Both the position numbers and the translations under genes were made by a program. A stretch of DNA of 64,000 bases, from positions 806,001 to 870,000 of the forward strand of contig NZ_CP027062.1 in NCBI RefSeq assembly GCF_002966125.1. Direction: 5' to 3'. The notes under the pieces were generated by a model. The model was given only the letters and a program-made list of their open reading frames with translations. It was not told the origin of the DNA and ran no database searches. This stretch comes from Pukyongia salina (GTDB taxonomy: Bacteria; Bacteroidota; Bacteroidia; Flavobacteriales; Flavobacteriaceae). Shown here in pieces: positions 54,930 to 63,522 of the stretch; position 1 is the first letter of the stretch; the number at the start of each line of letters is the position of its first letter.

Positions 54930-56372
54930 ATGCAGCATATTGAAATTAATAAGATATTGACAAGTAAGCCTTCCACTATCGAGATAACGGTAAAAGGATG
55001 GGTACGTTCGTTTAGGAGCAATCGATTTATCGCTCTAAATGATGGTTCAACCATCAAGAACCTTCAATGTGTAGTTGATTTCGAAAACTTCGATGAAAAG
55101 TTACTCGATAAAATAACCGTTGGTGCTGCAATAGCCGTAACCGGCGTATTGGTAGAAAGTCTCGGACAGGGGCAGGACGTTGAGGTCCAGGTTGAGAAGA
55201 TAGAGATCCTGGGAGAGGCCGATCCTGAAGAAGTGAAACTAACGATATTAAGTCCGAAGCGCCACACCCTGGAAACGCTGAGAGAACAAGCACACCTGAG
55301 AATTCGCACCAACACCTTTGGAGCTATTATGAGGGTGCGATCGAAATTGGCATTTGCCGTTCATGAATATTTTCAGAAGAATAACTTCCATTACTTCCAT
55401 TCTCCAATCATTACAGGTAGTGATGCTGAAGGAGCCGGTGAGATGTTCAGGGTATCCGTTCTGGATCCTAAATCACCACCGCTCAATGAATCCGGCGAGG
55501 TTGATTTTAAACAAGACTTTTTTGAGAAGGAATCCAATTTAACAGTTAGCGGTCAATTAGAAGCCGAGACCTATGCAATGGGGTTGGGAAAAGTGTACAC
55601 ATTTGGACCCACTTTCAGAGCAGAAAACAGTAATACCTCCCGTCACCTGGCCGAATTCTGGATGATCGAGCCTGAGATGGCATTCTTCGATCTTGATGCC
55701 AACATGGATCTCGCCGAGGATTTTATAAAATATGTGGTAAAATTCGCTCTGGACAATTGTGCAGACGATCTGGAGTTTCTGGAAAACAGACTTTTGCAGG
55801 AAGAGAAGAATAAGCCACAAGCCGAACGCAGCGAGATGACCCTTAGGGATAAACTAAATTTCATCATCGAAAATAACTTCAAGCGGGTAACGTATACCGA
55901 GGCCATTGATATCCTAAAACGAAGTAAACCTAACCAGAAGAAAAAATTCAAGTTCCTCATAGACGAATGGGGGGCCGATCTGCAGAGTGAACACGAGCGT
56001 TTTCTTGTTGAAAAGCACTTTAAATGTCCCGTGATACTTTTTGATTACCCTGCGAAGATCAAAGCATTCTATATGCGATTAAACGACGATGGCAAGACGG
56101 TGAGGGCAATGGACGTGCTATTTCCGGGCATAGGTGAGATTGTAGGAGGTTCGCAGCGGGAAGAGCGCTACGATGTGCTGTTGGAAAAGATGAAGGCTAT
56201 GGACATCTCTGCGGAAGAATTGTACTGGTATCTGGACCTTCGAAAATTTGGAACCTGTGTGCACAGTGGATTTGGGCTAGGTTTCGAAAGATTGGTACAA
56301 TTCGTTACCGGAATGGGGAACATACGGGATGTGATCCCTTACCCAAGAACTCCCGGAAATGCAGAATTCTAA
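54930..56372 (+). CDS. asnS: Asparaginyl-tRNA synthetase
   Basis: 480 residues. N-terminal OB-fold anticodon domain ([20 protein letters not shown]), then the class II core with [33 protein letters not shown] (motif 2) and [14 protein letters not shown] (motif 3). Charges tRNA-Asn with asparagine, so this organism does not rely on the indirect transamidation route for Asn. Followed by a strong terminator before rpoN. Confidence 0.98.
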   Translation: MQHIEINKILTSKPSTIEITVKGWVRSFRSNRFIALNDGSTIKNLQCVVDFENFDEKLLDKITVGAAIAVTGVLVESLGQGQDVEVQVEKIEILGEADPEEVKLTILSPKRHTLETLREQAHLRIRTNTFGAIMRVRSKLAFAVHEYFQKNNFHYFHSPIITGSDAEGAGEMFRVSVLDPKSPPLNESGEVDFKQDFFEKESNLTVSGQLEAETYAMGLGKVYTFGPTFRAENSNTSRHLAEFWMIEPEMAFFDLDANMDLAEDFIKYVVKFALDNCADDLEFLENRLLQEEKNKPQAERSEMTLRDKLNFIIENNFKRVTYTEAIDILKRSKPNQKKKFKFLIDEWGADLQSEHERFLVEKHFKCPVILFDYPAKIKAFYMRLNDDGKTVRAMDVLFPGIGEIVGGSQREERYDVLLEKMKAMDISAEELYWYLDLRKFGTCVHSGFGLGFERLVQFVTGMGNIRDVIPYPRTPGNAEF

Positions 56373-56442
56373 ATGTTTAGTATGGTTCCGGCCATGCTCG
56401 AATCGTTTATTTAAAGCCTTAGAAAAATCACAAGCTTTTATT

Positions 56443-56483
56443 AAAAACGGTACACTTTCCCTGTAAAGTAGACCGTTTTTTTT
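56443..56483 (+). terminator. Terminator between asnS and rpoN
   Basis: AAAAACGGT-ACACTTT pairs with AAAGTAG-ACCGTTTTT around loop CCCTGT, ending in a T-run of eight. Near-perfect stem. Confidence 0.9.
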
Positions 56484-56510
56484 AAATTTATATATCACTA
56501 TATTCAACTT

Positions 56511-57974
56511 ATGTTAAAGCAACAATTAAACTTCAAATTATCTCAAAAGCTGTCTCCTCAACAGATTCAGCTCATGAAGCTTATCCAGTTGCCAACACAG
56601 GCTTTCGAGCAGCGAATTTCCCAGGAAATGGAGGAAAATCCAGCCCTTGAAGGGGGAAAAGATGAAGGAGATAATTTTGAAGATGGTTTTGATGATGAGT
56701 CTTATGATGATAATTACGACGAAGGCACCGAAGTTATCGAAACAGACATCAATGTGGATGATTATCTAAGTGATGATGAAACTCCAAGCTATAAGTTATC
56801 GGCTAATAACTATTCTGCCGATGACGAGGACAAGCAAACTCCTTATGCTTCGGGAACTTCTTTTAATCAATATCTATTACAACAGCTTAACACCTATCGC
56901 CTGGATGAAGAAGCTGAGGAGATCGCCAGATTCCTTGTGGGGAGTGTGGACGAAAGCGGATATATAAGACGGGATGTTAGCGATATCGTTGATGACCTGG
57001 CGTTCACCCAAAACGTTTACACTTCAGAAGAAAAAATTGAAGAAGTGCTGAATATAGTCCAGGATCTCGATCCGGCAGGAGTAGGTGCCAGAAACCTTCA
57101 GGAGTGCTTGCTCATACAGTTAAAGCGCAAGGAAAGTACGGCCGATGTCGACCTTGCTACTAAGATCATAGAAGAAGCCTTCGATCATTTCACAAAGAAA
57201 CACTATAAGAAATTACTCCATAAGTTTGACATTTCCGAAGAACAGCTAAGGGATGCCATTCAGGAGATCGAAGGTTTAAATCCAAAGCCAGGAGGGACGT
57301 ATTCGGGGAATACCCGTATGGTTGAACATGTGGTGCCGGATTTCACGATCAAGATCGTGGATGGTGAACTGGAGTTAACACTTAACGGCAGAAACGCACC
57401 CGAACTTCATGTTTCCAGGGAATATACCAATATGTTGAAAGGCTATAAGGAGTCTAAGGATAAGTCTAAATCTCAAAAAGACGCTGTTATGTTCATCAAG
57501 CAGAAGCTGGATGCCGCAAAATGGTTCATCGATGCGATCAAGCAACGGCAGCAGACCTTGTATGTGACCATGAATGCCATAATGCACCATCAGCAGGAGT
57601 ATTTTCTCAGTGGTGATGAACGAAAGTTAAAACCTATGATACTAAAGGACATTGCAGATAAAATCGACATGGATGTGTCTACGGTATCCCGGGTTGCGAA
57701 CAGTAAATATGTGGACACCCCTTACGGTACCAAACTCATCAAAGAATTTTTCAGTGAGAGTATGAAAAATGATCAGGGAGAGGATGTATCTACTCGTGAG
57801 ATTAAAAAGATCCTTGAGATCACTATTTCGGAAGAAAATAAGCGCAAGCCGCTTACCGATGATAAACTCGCTAAGATCCTTAAGGACAAGGGATATCCAA
57901 TTGCGAGACGTACTGTGGCAAAATACCGGGAGCAGCTGGATCTGCCGGTTGCTCGACTAAGAAAAGAAATTTAA
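56511..57974 (+). CDS. rpoN: RNA polymerase sigma-54 factor
   Basis: 487 residues. Region I is the Gln-rich activator-responsive segment (LNFKLSQKLSPQQIQLMKLI), region II an acidic stretch (about 45-110), then core-binding and the RpoN box ARRTVAKYREQLDLP near the C-terminus, which reads the -24 element. It needs an AAA+ activator; none is encoded in this window. Its stop overlaps the next start (TAATG). Confidence 0.97.
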   Translation: MLKQQLNFKLSQKLSPQQIQLMKLIQLPTQAFEQRISQEMEENPALEGGKDEGDNFEDGFDDESYDDNYDEGTEVIETDINVDDYLSDDETPSYKLSANNYSADDEDKQTPYASGTSFNQYLLQQLNTYRLDEEAEEIARFLVGSVDESGYIRRDVSDIVDDLAFTQNVYTSEEKIEEVLNIVQDLDPAGVGARNLQECLLIQLKRKESTADVDLATKIIEEAFDHFTKKHYKKLLHKFDISEEQLRDAIQEIEGLNPKPGGTYSGNTRMVEHVVPDFTIKIVDGELELTLNGRNAPELHVSREYTNMLKGYKESKDKSKSQKDAVMFIKQKLDAAKWFIDAIKQRQQTLYVTMNAIMHHQQEYFLSGDERKLKPMILKDIADKIDMDVSTVSRVANSKYVDTPYGTKLIKEFFSESMKNDQGEDVSTREIKKILEITISEENKRKPLTDDKLAKILKDKGYPIARRTVAKYREQLDLPVARLRKEI

Positions 57975-58579
57975 TGAATATCTTCTTACGCATTGGCGCA
58001 TATCTCTTTCATCCGTTATTGATGCCACTCTTTGGAACGTTCCTGTATTTTATAATTACCCCTCGTTACGTAGAGCCCGACCTGCTTTTCGCCAAAATAA
58101 TGGCCGTTTGCATTATCACTTTGCTCATTCCATTGGTAACTTATTTTCTTTTAAAAAACCTACATGTGGTATCCAGCATTCAGCTGGAAGATGTGAAAGA
58201 ACGCAAAGTACCGCTTATGCTGCAATGTGTTTTGCTATTGCTGATCATTAAAATGGTGTTCGATCCCTATGAGAATCCGGAATTGTATTACTTTTTTGTA
58301 GCTGTGTTGTTTTCGGCTATAACCGCTTTACTACTGGTTTTTTTTAAAATTAAAATAAGCCTGCACCAAATGGGAATTGGAGGGGTTACCATGTTCCTCA
58401 TTGCCCTGAGCGCTCACTTTAAAGTAAATTTATTGACCTGGATCATTATAATCTTTGTAGCCAATGGATGGGTGGCATCCTCCAGGTTACATACCGAATC
58501 TCACAGCCCGGCCGAATTGGTAGTAGGATTCTTTGTTGGGGTTATCCCTCAATTGATCTTGCTTAATTTTTGGTTATAG
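57974..58579 (+). CDS. Integral membrane PAP2-like protein
   Basis: 201 residues with six predicted membrane helices (from LFHPLLMPLFGTFLYFIIT onward). The C-terminal SSRLHTESHSPAELVVGFFV resembles the last PAP2 motif (SR-x5-H), with His as base, but the earlier KX6RP and PSGH motifs are not seen, so phosphatase activity is uncertain. Start overlaps the rpoN stop by one base; the 3' end overlaps the convergent porin-like gene by six bases. Confidence 0.7.
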   Translation: MNIFLRIGAYLFHPLLMPLFGTFLYFIITPRYVEPDLLFAKIMAVCIITLLIPLVTYFLLKNLHVVSSIQLEDVKERKVPLMLQCVLLLLIIKMVFDPYENPELYYFFVAVLFSAITALLLVFFKIKISLHQMGIGGVTMFLIALSAHFKVNLLTWIIIIFVANGWVASSRLHTESHSPAELVVGFFVGVIPQLILLNFWL

Positions 58580-59278
58580 AATATAGAACATCAATCCTAC
58601 CTTTACAGTTCTAAAATCGACATTCTGGCCCGTATCGGTCACAGCATCTTTGAAGAATGGGTTTATGCTGTAGTAAGCATAGAAGTTAAATGTATTATAG
58701 CCAAAGCATAGGCTGGCTCCCAGGCGCAATCTTTCATATTCTGGGATATCTGTTTGAACTACATTATTCCCGGTTTGTTTAAAAGTAGCTTTGTAGTAAT
58801 AAGTATAGCCAATTTTGAAGCCGGTATAGATCCTCCAGAATTTATATGAACTGGCGGTGGAGGTTCGCCATCTTAATTCGATAGGAGCCTCAACGGTATA
58901 GGTTGAAAATCGATTGGAGTTATAATCGACTTCTCCGTCCAGTACACTGAAAATGGTTTCGTTATTTGTCGATTCCCCAATAAACAGGGTTTGCCCAAAC
59001 CTATCGATCACCAAACCAGCACCAACAGCAATAGCCACGTTGCGTCTTTCATTTAAAGGCATATCCCGCAGATAGCCAAATTTCAAACCCCCGGAGAGGC
59101 CTCTGGTAGAAACATCGGTGGGAACATCGGTGATCACGTTATAGGTAATCCCAATGTAGAATTGATCCTCCCTATATACCGGATCAATTATCGTGGAGGG
59201 GATACTATCCTGCGCCATACTATTCAAGCAGAATAACCCTATAATGGTAAGCGCTAAATTTCTGATCGACAACTGCAT
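58574..59278 (-). CDS. PorT-like outer-membrane beta-barrel protein
   Basis: 234 residues. Signal peptide (1-22, NSMAQ), then eight or so amphipathic strands (QFYIGITYNVITDVPTDV, GGLKFGYLRDMPLNERRNVA, YKFWRIYTGFKIGYTYYYKA) ending VKVGLMFYIL. Size and pattern fit the OMP_b-brl_2/PorT-like group; PorT itself takes part in type IX secretion in relatives, but assigning that role here needs comparison. Separated from the exbBD operon by a terminator. Confidence 0.75.
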   Translation of the reverse strand: MQLSIRNLALTIIGLFCLNSMAQDSIPSTIIDPVYREDQFYIGITYNVITDVPTDVSTRGLSGGLKFGYLRDMPLNERRNVAIAVGAGLVIDRFGQTLFIGESTNNETIFSVLDGEVDYNSNRFSTYTVEAPIELRWRTSTASSYKFWRIYTGFKIGYTYYYKATFKQTGNNVVQTDIPEYERLRLGASLCFGYNTFNFYAYYSINPFFKDAVTDTGQNVDFRTVKVGLMFYIL

Positions 59279-59308
59279 TGGTTAAAGATAAAGGTATTTC
59301 AAAATATA

Positions 59309-59342
59309 AAAAACAAAAACGCCCCGGCTTTATTGCCAGGGC
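59309..59342 (-). terminator. Terminator of the exbB-exbD-exbD operon
   Basis: Minus strand GCCCTGGC, loop AATAAA, GCCGGGGC, then GTTTTTGTTTTTT. An 8-bp GC-rich stem (one G-T) with a long T-run, 25 bases after the last exbD. Confidence 0.9.
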
Positions 59343-59367
59343 GACTTTATTCTTTTATAGCAAGGTA

Positions 59368-59841
59368 TTAATTACCCAGATCATTTCCAGGAGTGGTGAT
59401 ATAGATGATTTTAAGGAGATTACGCTCTCTTAAAACCTGTTTAATATCACTTACCAAACCGGAATTCGTTTCCTTATCAACTTTTAAGGCCACATAAACC
59501 TTATCCTGTAATTCGGGTAAAAGTTTACGACGGGCTTCTTCAAGTGCTAAACCTATATTCTCTATGCTTGTATACTTATCACCTATCTGAATTCTACCTT
59601 CTGTTCCGAAGACTTCCTGATAACGTGAACTAGGTTTCCCGGCATAAATATATACGGCTCTATCCTTTTTCAGCTTTTCAACCTGATCTGCTTTGGGAAG
59701 CTCATTCTTTACAAGGAGGTTATTGTCTCTTAGTACCGTTACCACCATGAAAAAGAACAATAGCATAAATACAATATCCGGCAAAGATGCTGTTGAAATC
59801 GCGGGTAATTCACCGCCTTTTTTCTTTTTAAATTTTGACAT
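59368..59841 (-). CDS. exbD: ExbD/TolR-family biopolymer transport protein (second copy)
   Basis: 157 residues. Short cytoplasmic basic tail (SKFKKKKGGELPAISTAS), one membrane helix (about 22-42) opening with LPDIVFMLLFFFMVV (the Asp binds protons in ExbD/TolR), and a periplasmic domain. Couples proton flow to energise outer-membrane processes. Last gene of the operon, 12 bases after the first exbD. Confidence 0.92.
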   Translation of the reverse strand: MSKFKKKKGGELPAISTASLPDIVFMLLFFFMVVTVLRDNNLLVKNELPKADQVEKLKKDRAVYIYAGKPSSRYQEVFGTEGRIQIGDKYTSIENIGLALEEARRKLLPELQDKVYVALKVDKETNSGLVSDIKQVLRERNLLKIIYITTPGNDLGN

Positions 59842-59853
59842 AATCTTCTTCGT

Positions 59854-60483
59854 TTATTGTCCTTTGGTTTTTGGCTCTGCTTCCGAAAGTTTTAAAGGAT
59901 ACATTTTCTGAATGGTCTCGAGTTTTTCTTTCGCGGCCTCTTCGTTTCCTTTGTAGCTTCCTTCATTGATCTGCTTACTAATTTCGGTAAATACGAAATT
60001 TTCACCATAGAGTCTTTTAGATTCCCGATCCCTCAAAAAGTTATATGCAGCAACGAGTTCATTTTGAACCCTGATGTACATATCGTAGGACGTTAATCTG
60101 TCATTCTGAACAGAGATCACCGCCTTTTCAGGATTATCTGAAGAAGACGAACTTCTGGATCCTTTACAGTAACTACAGTATTCCGGACTTCCGGCCGGAG
60201 CACCACCATTATCCAGAAAGTCGATAGCTGCTTTTCTTAGATCTTTTAGCTCCATTAAGTTATCTTCCACTAAGAGTTGATCATCCTTATTCACATTTAC
60301 AATGAAAAGGTTTTTCTCTTTAATTAGTGGTGGAGCTTCTGTGGGAGGTTCAATGGGTGGCAGTTGTCGCGCAATTCCTTTGTCTTTCTCAATGGTAGTA
60401 GTTACCAGGAAAAAGATCAATAAAAGGAAGGCGATGTCCGCCATGGACCCTGCATTAACCTCGGGTGTTGCTCTTCTGCCCAT
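59854..60483 (-). CDS. exbD: ExbD/TolR-family biopolymer transport protein (first copy)
   Basis: 209 residues. The membrane helix has the proton-carrying Asp (GSMADIAFLLLIFFLVTT). The periplasmic part is longer than usual and includes a CSYCKGSRSSSSS loop (near 118-130), a CXXC insert absent from the second copy. Start overlaps the stop of the preceding gene (TAATG). Confidence 0.92.
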   Translation of the reverse strand: MGRRATPEVNAGSMADIAFLLLIFFLVTTTIEKDKGIARQLPPIEPPTEAPPLIKEKNLFIVNVNKDDQLLVEDNLMELKDLRKAAIDFLDNGGAPAGSPEYCSYCKGSRSSSSSDNPEKAVISVQNDRLTSYDMYIRVQNELVAAYNFLRDRESKRLYGENFVFTEISKQINEGSYKGNEEAAKEKLETIQKMYPLKLSEAEPKTKGQ

Positions 60484-60887
60484 TATCTAGTTGTTGCTTT
60501 TTTAATTCCGCTATAAATCATCGATCCTATCGCCACTACGGCCAAGATATAGAACGTATTTAACCCTGTGCCTACCCATTTAGACCCACTTGCAGACAGT
60601 ATTTCACCATCTCTCATTTCGGTCTCAACACCTTCTGCCATAACGTACGCAATAATAACGACCAGCAAAAAGGCACCAACAGACATCAGTGTTTTCTTCA
60701 AATTTCCGGAGAAGGTCTCCTTCAATACATACACAAGTACAATAAACAAAGTTAATGCCAATGTGATGTAAGCTATATAAAGTTGAGCATCAAGCCCACC
60801 GCCGTTCAATAGTACCATGACCAGAGACACAATACCGGCAACCGCGAGAAGGAGCGCAACTATTTTTAATATTTTATGTAAACCCAT
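60483..60887 (-). CDS. Small four-helix membrane protein inside the exbB-exbD operon
   Basis: 134 residues with four predicted helices (about 6-27, 36-58, 68-85, 108-128). Not a family I can name. Found between exbB and exbD with a TAATG overlap to exbD, so probably an accessory of the same complex, known from synteny only. Confidence 0.7.
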   Translation of the reverse strand: MGLHKILKIVALLLAVAGIVSLVMVLLNGGGLDAQLYIAYITLALTLFIVLVYVLKETFSGNLKKTLMSVGAFLLVVIIAYVMAEGVETEMRDGEILSASGSKWVGTGLNTFYILAVVAIGSMIYSGIKKATTR

Positions 60888-60908
60888 TCTGTTTTGGTTT
60901 TGGATTAA

Positions 60909-61712
60909 TTACTTCTTGTTTTTGTAGTCTACCAACATGTCGATCAAAGTAATTGATGCGTCTTCCATGCTGTTAACGATACTATCGATTTTCGCGATAA
61001 TATAATTGTAGAAAATCTGAAGGATGATCGCAACGATCAAACCAAATACAGTTGTAAGAAGGGCTACTTTAATACCCCCGGCAACAAGAGAAGGGTTCAT
61101 ATCCCCGGCAGCTTCAATTTTGTCGAATGCCAGGATCATACCAATTACTGTTCCCATGAAACCAAGCATTGGTGCAAGTGCGATAAACAATGATATCCAG
61201 GAAACATTCTTTTCCAGCTGCCCCATCTGAACTCCACCATAACCGATAACAGCTTTTTCTGCTGCCTCGATACTTTCATCGGCTCTATCCAGTCCTTGAT
61301 AATAGATAGATGCAACTGGACCTTTTGTATTTCTACAAACTTCCTTTGCAGCTTCTACTCCACCACTATTGAGGGCGTCCTCAACACTTTGTGCCAATTT
61401 ATTGGTGTTGGTAGTAGAAAGATTTAAGAATATAATTCTCTCGATAGCAATTGCTAGACCAAGAATTAAACACAACAATACAATTCCCATGAATCCGGGG
61501 CCTCCTTCAATAAAACGTTGTTTTAAAGCTTGATGCCATCCCTGAGGCTCCTCAGTACTGGCTGCCTCATCATCTTGTATGAATGTTACTGTAGCTGAAG
61601 TCACCAATGTCTGAACGTTCGTTGGCATTGTTTGAACAGCTGTTGCGTTTGCGTTGAATGTACCCGCGAAAAATAACGCGGCAATCGCCATAATAGAAAA
61701 TAATTTTTTCAT
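60909..61712 (-). CDS. exbB: MotA/TolQ/ExbB proton channel family protein
   Basis: 267 residues. N-terminal signal-like segment (KKLFSIMAIAALFFAGTFNA), then three membrane helices (about 75-95, 170-195, 208-235) with the ExbB core VSWISLFIALAPMLGFMGTV and the conserved Thr/Gly channel face. First gene of the operon exbB-hypothetical-exbD-exbD; supplies torque or energy to outer-membrane transport. Confidence 0.93.
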   Translation of the reverse strand: MKKLFSIMAIAALFFAGTFNANATAVQTMPTNVQTLVTSATVTFIQDDEAASTEEPQGWHQALKQRFIEGGPGFMGIVLLCLILGLAIAIERIIFLNLSTTNTNKLAQSVEDALNSGGVEAAKEVCRNTKGPVASIYYQGLDRADESIEAAEKAVIGYGGVQMGQLEKNVSWISLFIALAPMLGFMGTVIGMILAFDKIEAAGDMNPSLVAGGIKVALLTTVFGLIVAIILQIFYNYIIAKIDSIVNSMEDASITLIDMLVDYKNKK

Positions 61713-61747
61713 TGCTATCGACTTAAAGTTTGTTTTTAGTTAAAGGT

Positions 61748-61779
61748 TAAAGATATAAAAATAATTAGTTAATGTGCAA
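61748..61779 (-). promoter_or_regulatory. Candidate promoter of the exbB operon
   Basis: Minus strand TTG (61777-61779), 21-base spacer, TATCTTTA (61748-61755), one mismatch to TAnnTTTG. Start codon 36 bases downstream. Confidence 0.55.
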
Positions 61780-62017
61780 TAATTCTGTGAATGTGCCGGG
61801 CATTATCCCAATTCTTTGTTGAAATAACAATTTCTTCGGATAAAATACAGTTGAAATCCCTGAAATCGGTGTATTTCATAAGATTTCGTCATTTTAATTT
61901 ACCTCTAAAATGACCGCTTATCGAACAAAAATGTCCTAAAATTCAGCAGGTTAAATCCCGTATTAGCATCAATTTTGAGTTCGTAGAGATCAAGCCTACA
62001 GCACCTTCAATTTTTAG

Positions 62018-62268
62018 CGCTCCTTGATCCCAATAGACAATGCTGGCAATGAACATAGATGCTGCGCATCTTCAAGTTACTCGCTCAATCTCAGGATTAA
62101 CTCGCTTCGCTCCTTGATCCCAAAAGACAATGCTGGCAATGAACATAGATGCTGCGCATCTTCAAGTTACTCGCTCAATCCTCGGGATAAACTCGCTTCG
62201 CTCCTTGATCCCAATAGACAATGCTGGCAATGAACATAGATGCTGCGCATCTCCAAGTTACTCGCTCA
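62018..62268. repeat. Three tandem copies of a 90-91-bp repeat downstream of tRNA-Ser
   Basis: Units begin at 62018, 62108 and 62199 with CGCTCCTTGATCCCAA and continue with near identity through GATGCTGCGCATC, itself a hairpin (GATGC-TGC-GCATC). Differences are a few single bases and one insertion; the third unit is cut short. Open frames crossing it (for example 62024-62233) simply repeat the unit and look non-coding. Confidence 0.9.
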
Positions 62269-62320
62269 AAATTTGCTCAAGCAAGCTTGGACAAATTCTT
62301 TCGCTCGTAACTTCCATTCG

Positions 62321-62408
62321 CAGAGAGGAAGGGATTCGAACCCTCGATACGCTTTTGGCGTATACACACTTTCCAGGCGTGCGCCTTCGACCACTCGGCC
62401 ACCTCTCT
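62321..62408 (-). tRNA. tRNA-Ser (anticodon GGA)
   Basis: 88 bases, type II tRNA. Acceptor AGAGAGG / CCTCTCT with discriminator G, D-arm, anticodon loop CTGGAAA (GGA), a long variable arm (TATACGCC...GCGTAT) and T-arm GAGGG-TTCGAAT-CCCTT. CCA not encoded. Reads UCC/UCU serine codons. Confidence 0.96.
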
Positions 62409-62492
62409 TTTTCCTTTCGCCTTATTAGGGCTTTAAAGGGCTGCCAAATAACAAAAAAAATAGCTGCTATTAAAATATTTCGGGAGGAAATT

Positions 62493-63521
62493 TCAGCTCA
62501 ATTCCCCGCGAAGCGAAGTCTCGAAAATGGTTCGGAAGCTATTGGCGGAAATACCCTGGCCCAATAGATACATCAACTTCGCCAGGGCGGCTTCAGTTGT
62601 AATATCCTTGCCGGAAATTACACCTAGTTTCTTAAGTTCCACACTAGTTTCATACAAGCCCATACTAACGCTACCACCAGAACATTGGGTAACATTAATA
62701 ACCGGGACTCCCCTGGCAATCACTTTTTTCAGGCCTGAGATAAACCATGTTTGCGTAGTTACATTTCCGCTTCCATAGGTTTCGAGGATTAGTCCCTGCA
62801 TTTCTGGAAATGAGATCATATGCCTAAACGTTTCCTTGTCCATTCCGGGAAACATCTTAATTAGTACTATCCCTTTTGCCAGATCTTTGAAAACTCTAAA
62901 TTTCTTTCGTCTGTTAGGAACCAGCAGCGCCTTATAATTGATGGATAGATCCACTCCACTTTCGGCAATGGCCGGATAGTTTAATGATGCAAACGCCTGA
63001 AAATGCTGTGCGTTTATCTTGGTGGTCCGGTTAGCCCGGTATAATTTATATTCGAAATAAAGACATACTTCGGCGATCTTCGGATTTCCTTTTTCCTGTA
63101 AAGCTGCCAATTGAATTGAAGTGATAAGGTTCTCCTTGGCGTCTGTTCTAAGGTCTCCTATCGGTAATTGAGAGCCGGTAAAGATGATCGGTTTGGCAAG
63201 GTTCTCCGTCATAAAACTAATAGCCGAAGCTGTGTAAGACATAGTATCACTTCCATGTAACACTACAAATCCATCATATTTTTCGTAATTATCCTCGATA
63301 ATAGTGGCCAACTTTACCCAGTACCCGGGATTCATATTCGAGCTATCAATAGGCTTCCTGAAACTTTTAGTGGAGATCGAACAATCTAGCAGTTTTAGTT
63401 CGGGGATATAGGTGAGCAATTCATTGAAATTAAAATTTCGAAGTGCGGCTGTTTCAAAATCCATGATCATCCCAATGGTACCACCTGTATAAATCAGTAA
63501 AATGTGAGGTTTTGTCTTCAT
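62493..63521 (-). CDS. ansA: Type I (cytoplasmic) L-asparaginase
   Basis: 342 residues from ATG 63521. First catalytic Thr in IYTGGTIGM; second site VVLHGSDTMSYTASAIS (Thr-Asp pair); IIFTGSQLPIG follows. No signal peptide. Hydrolyses asparagine to aspartate and ammonia. Starts one base after the tatD stop, so in the same operon. Confidence 0.94.
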   Translation of the reverse strand: MKTKPHILLIYTGGTIGMIMDFETAALRNFNFNELLTYIPELKLLDCSISTKSFRKPIDSSNMNPGYWVKLATIIEDNYEKYDGFVVLHGSDTMSYTASAISFMTENLAKPIIFTGSQLPIGDLRTDAKENLITSIQLAALQEKGNPKIAEVCLYFEYKLYRANRTTKINAQHFQAFASLNYPAIAESGVDLSINYKALLVPNRRKKFRVFKDLAKGIVLIKMFPGMDKETFRHMISFPEMQGLILETYGSGNVTTQTWFISGLKKVIARGVPVINVTQCSGGSVSMGLYETSVELKKLGVISGKDITTEAALAKLMYLLGQGISANSFRTIFETSLRGELS

Positions 63522-63522
63522 A

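Noticed and set aside
62024-62567. Open frames of 69 and 145 residues across the 90-bp repeats and tRNA-Ser
   Set aside because: They encode the repeat unit over and over and run through the tRNA gene antisense; not plausible proteins.
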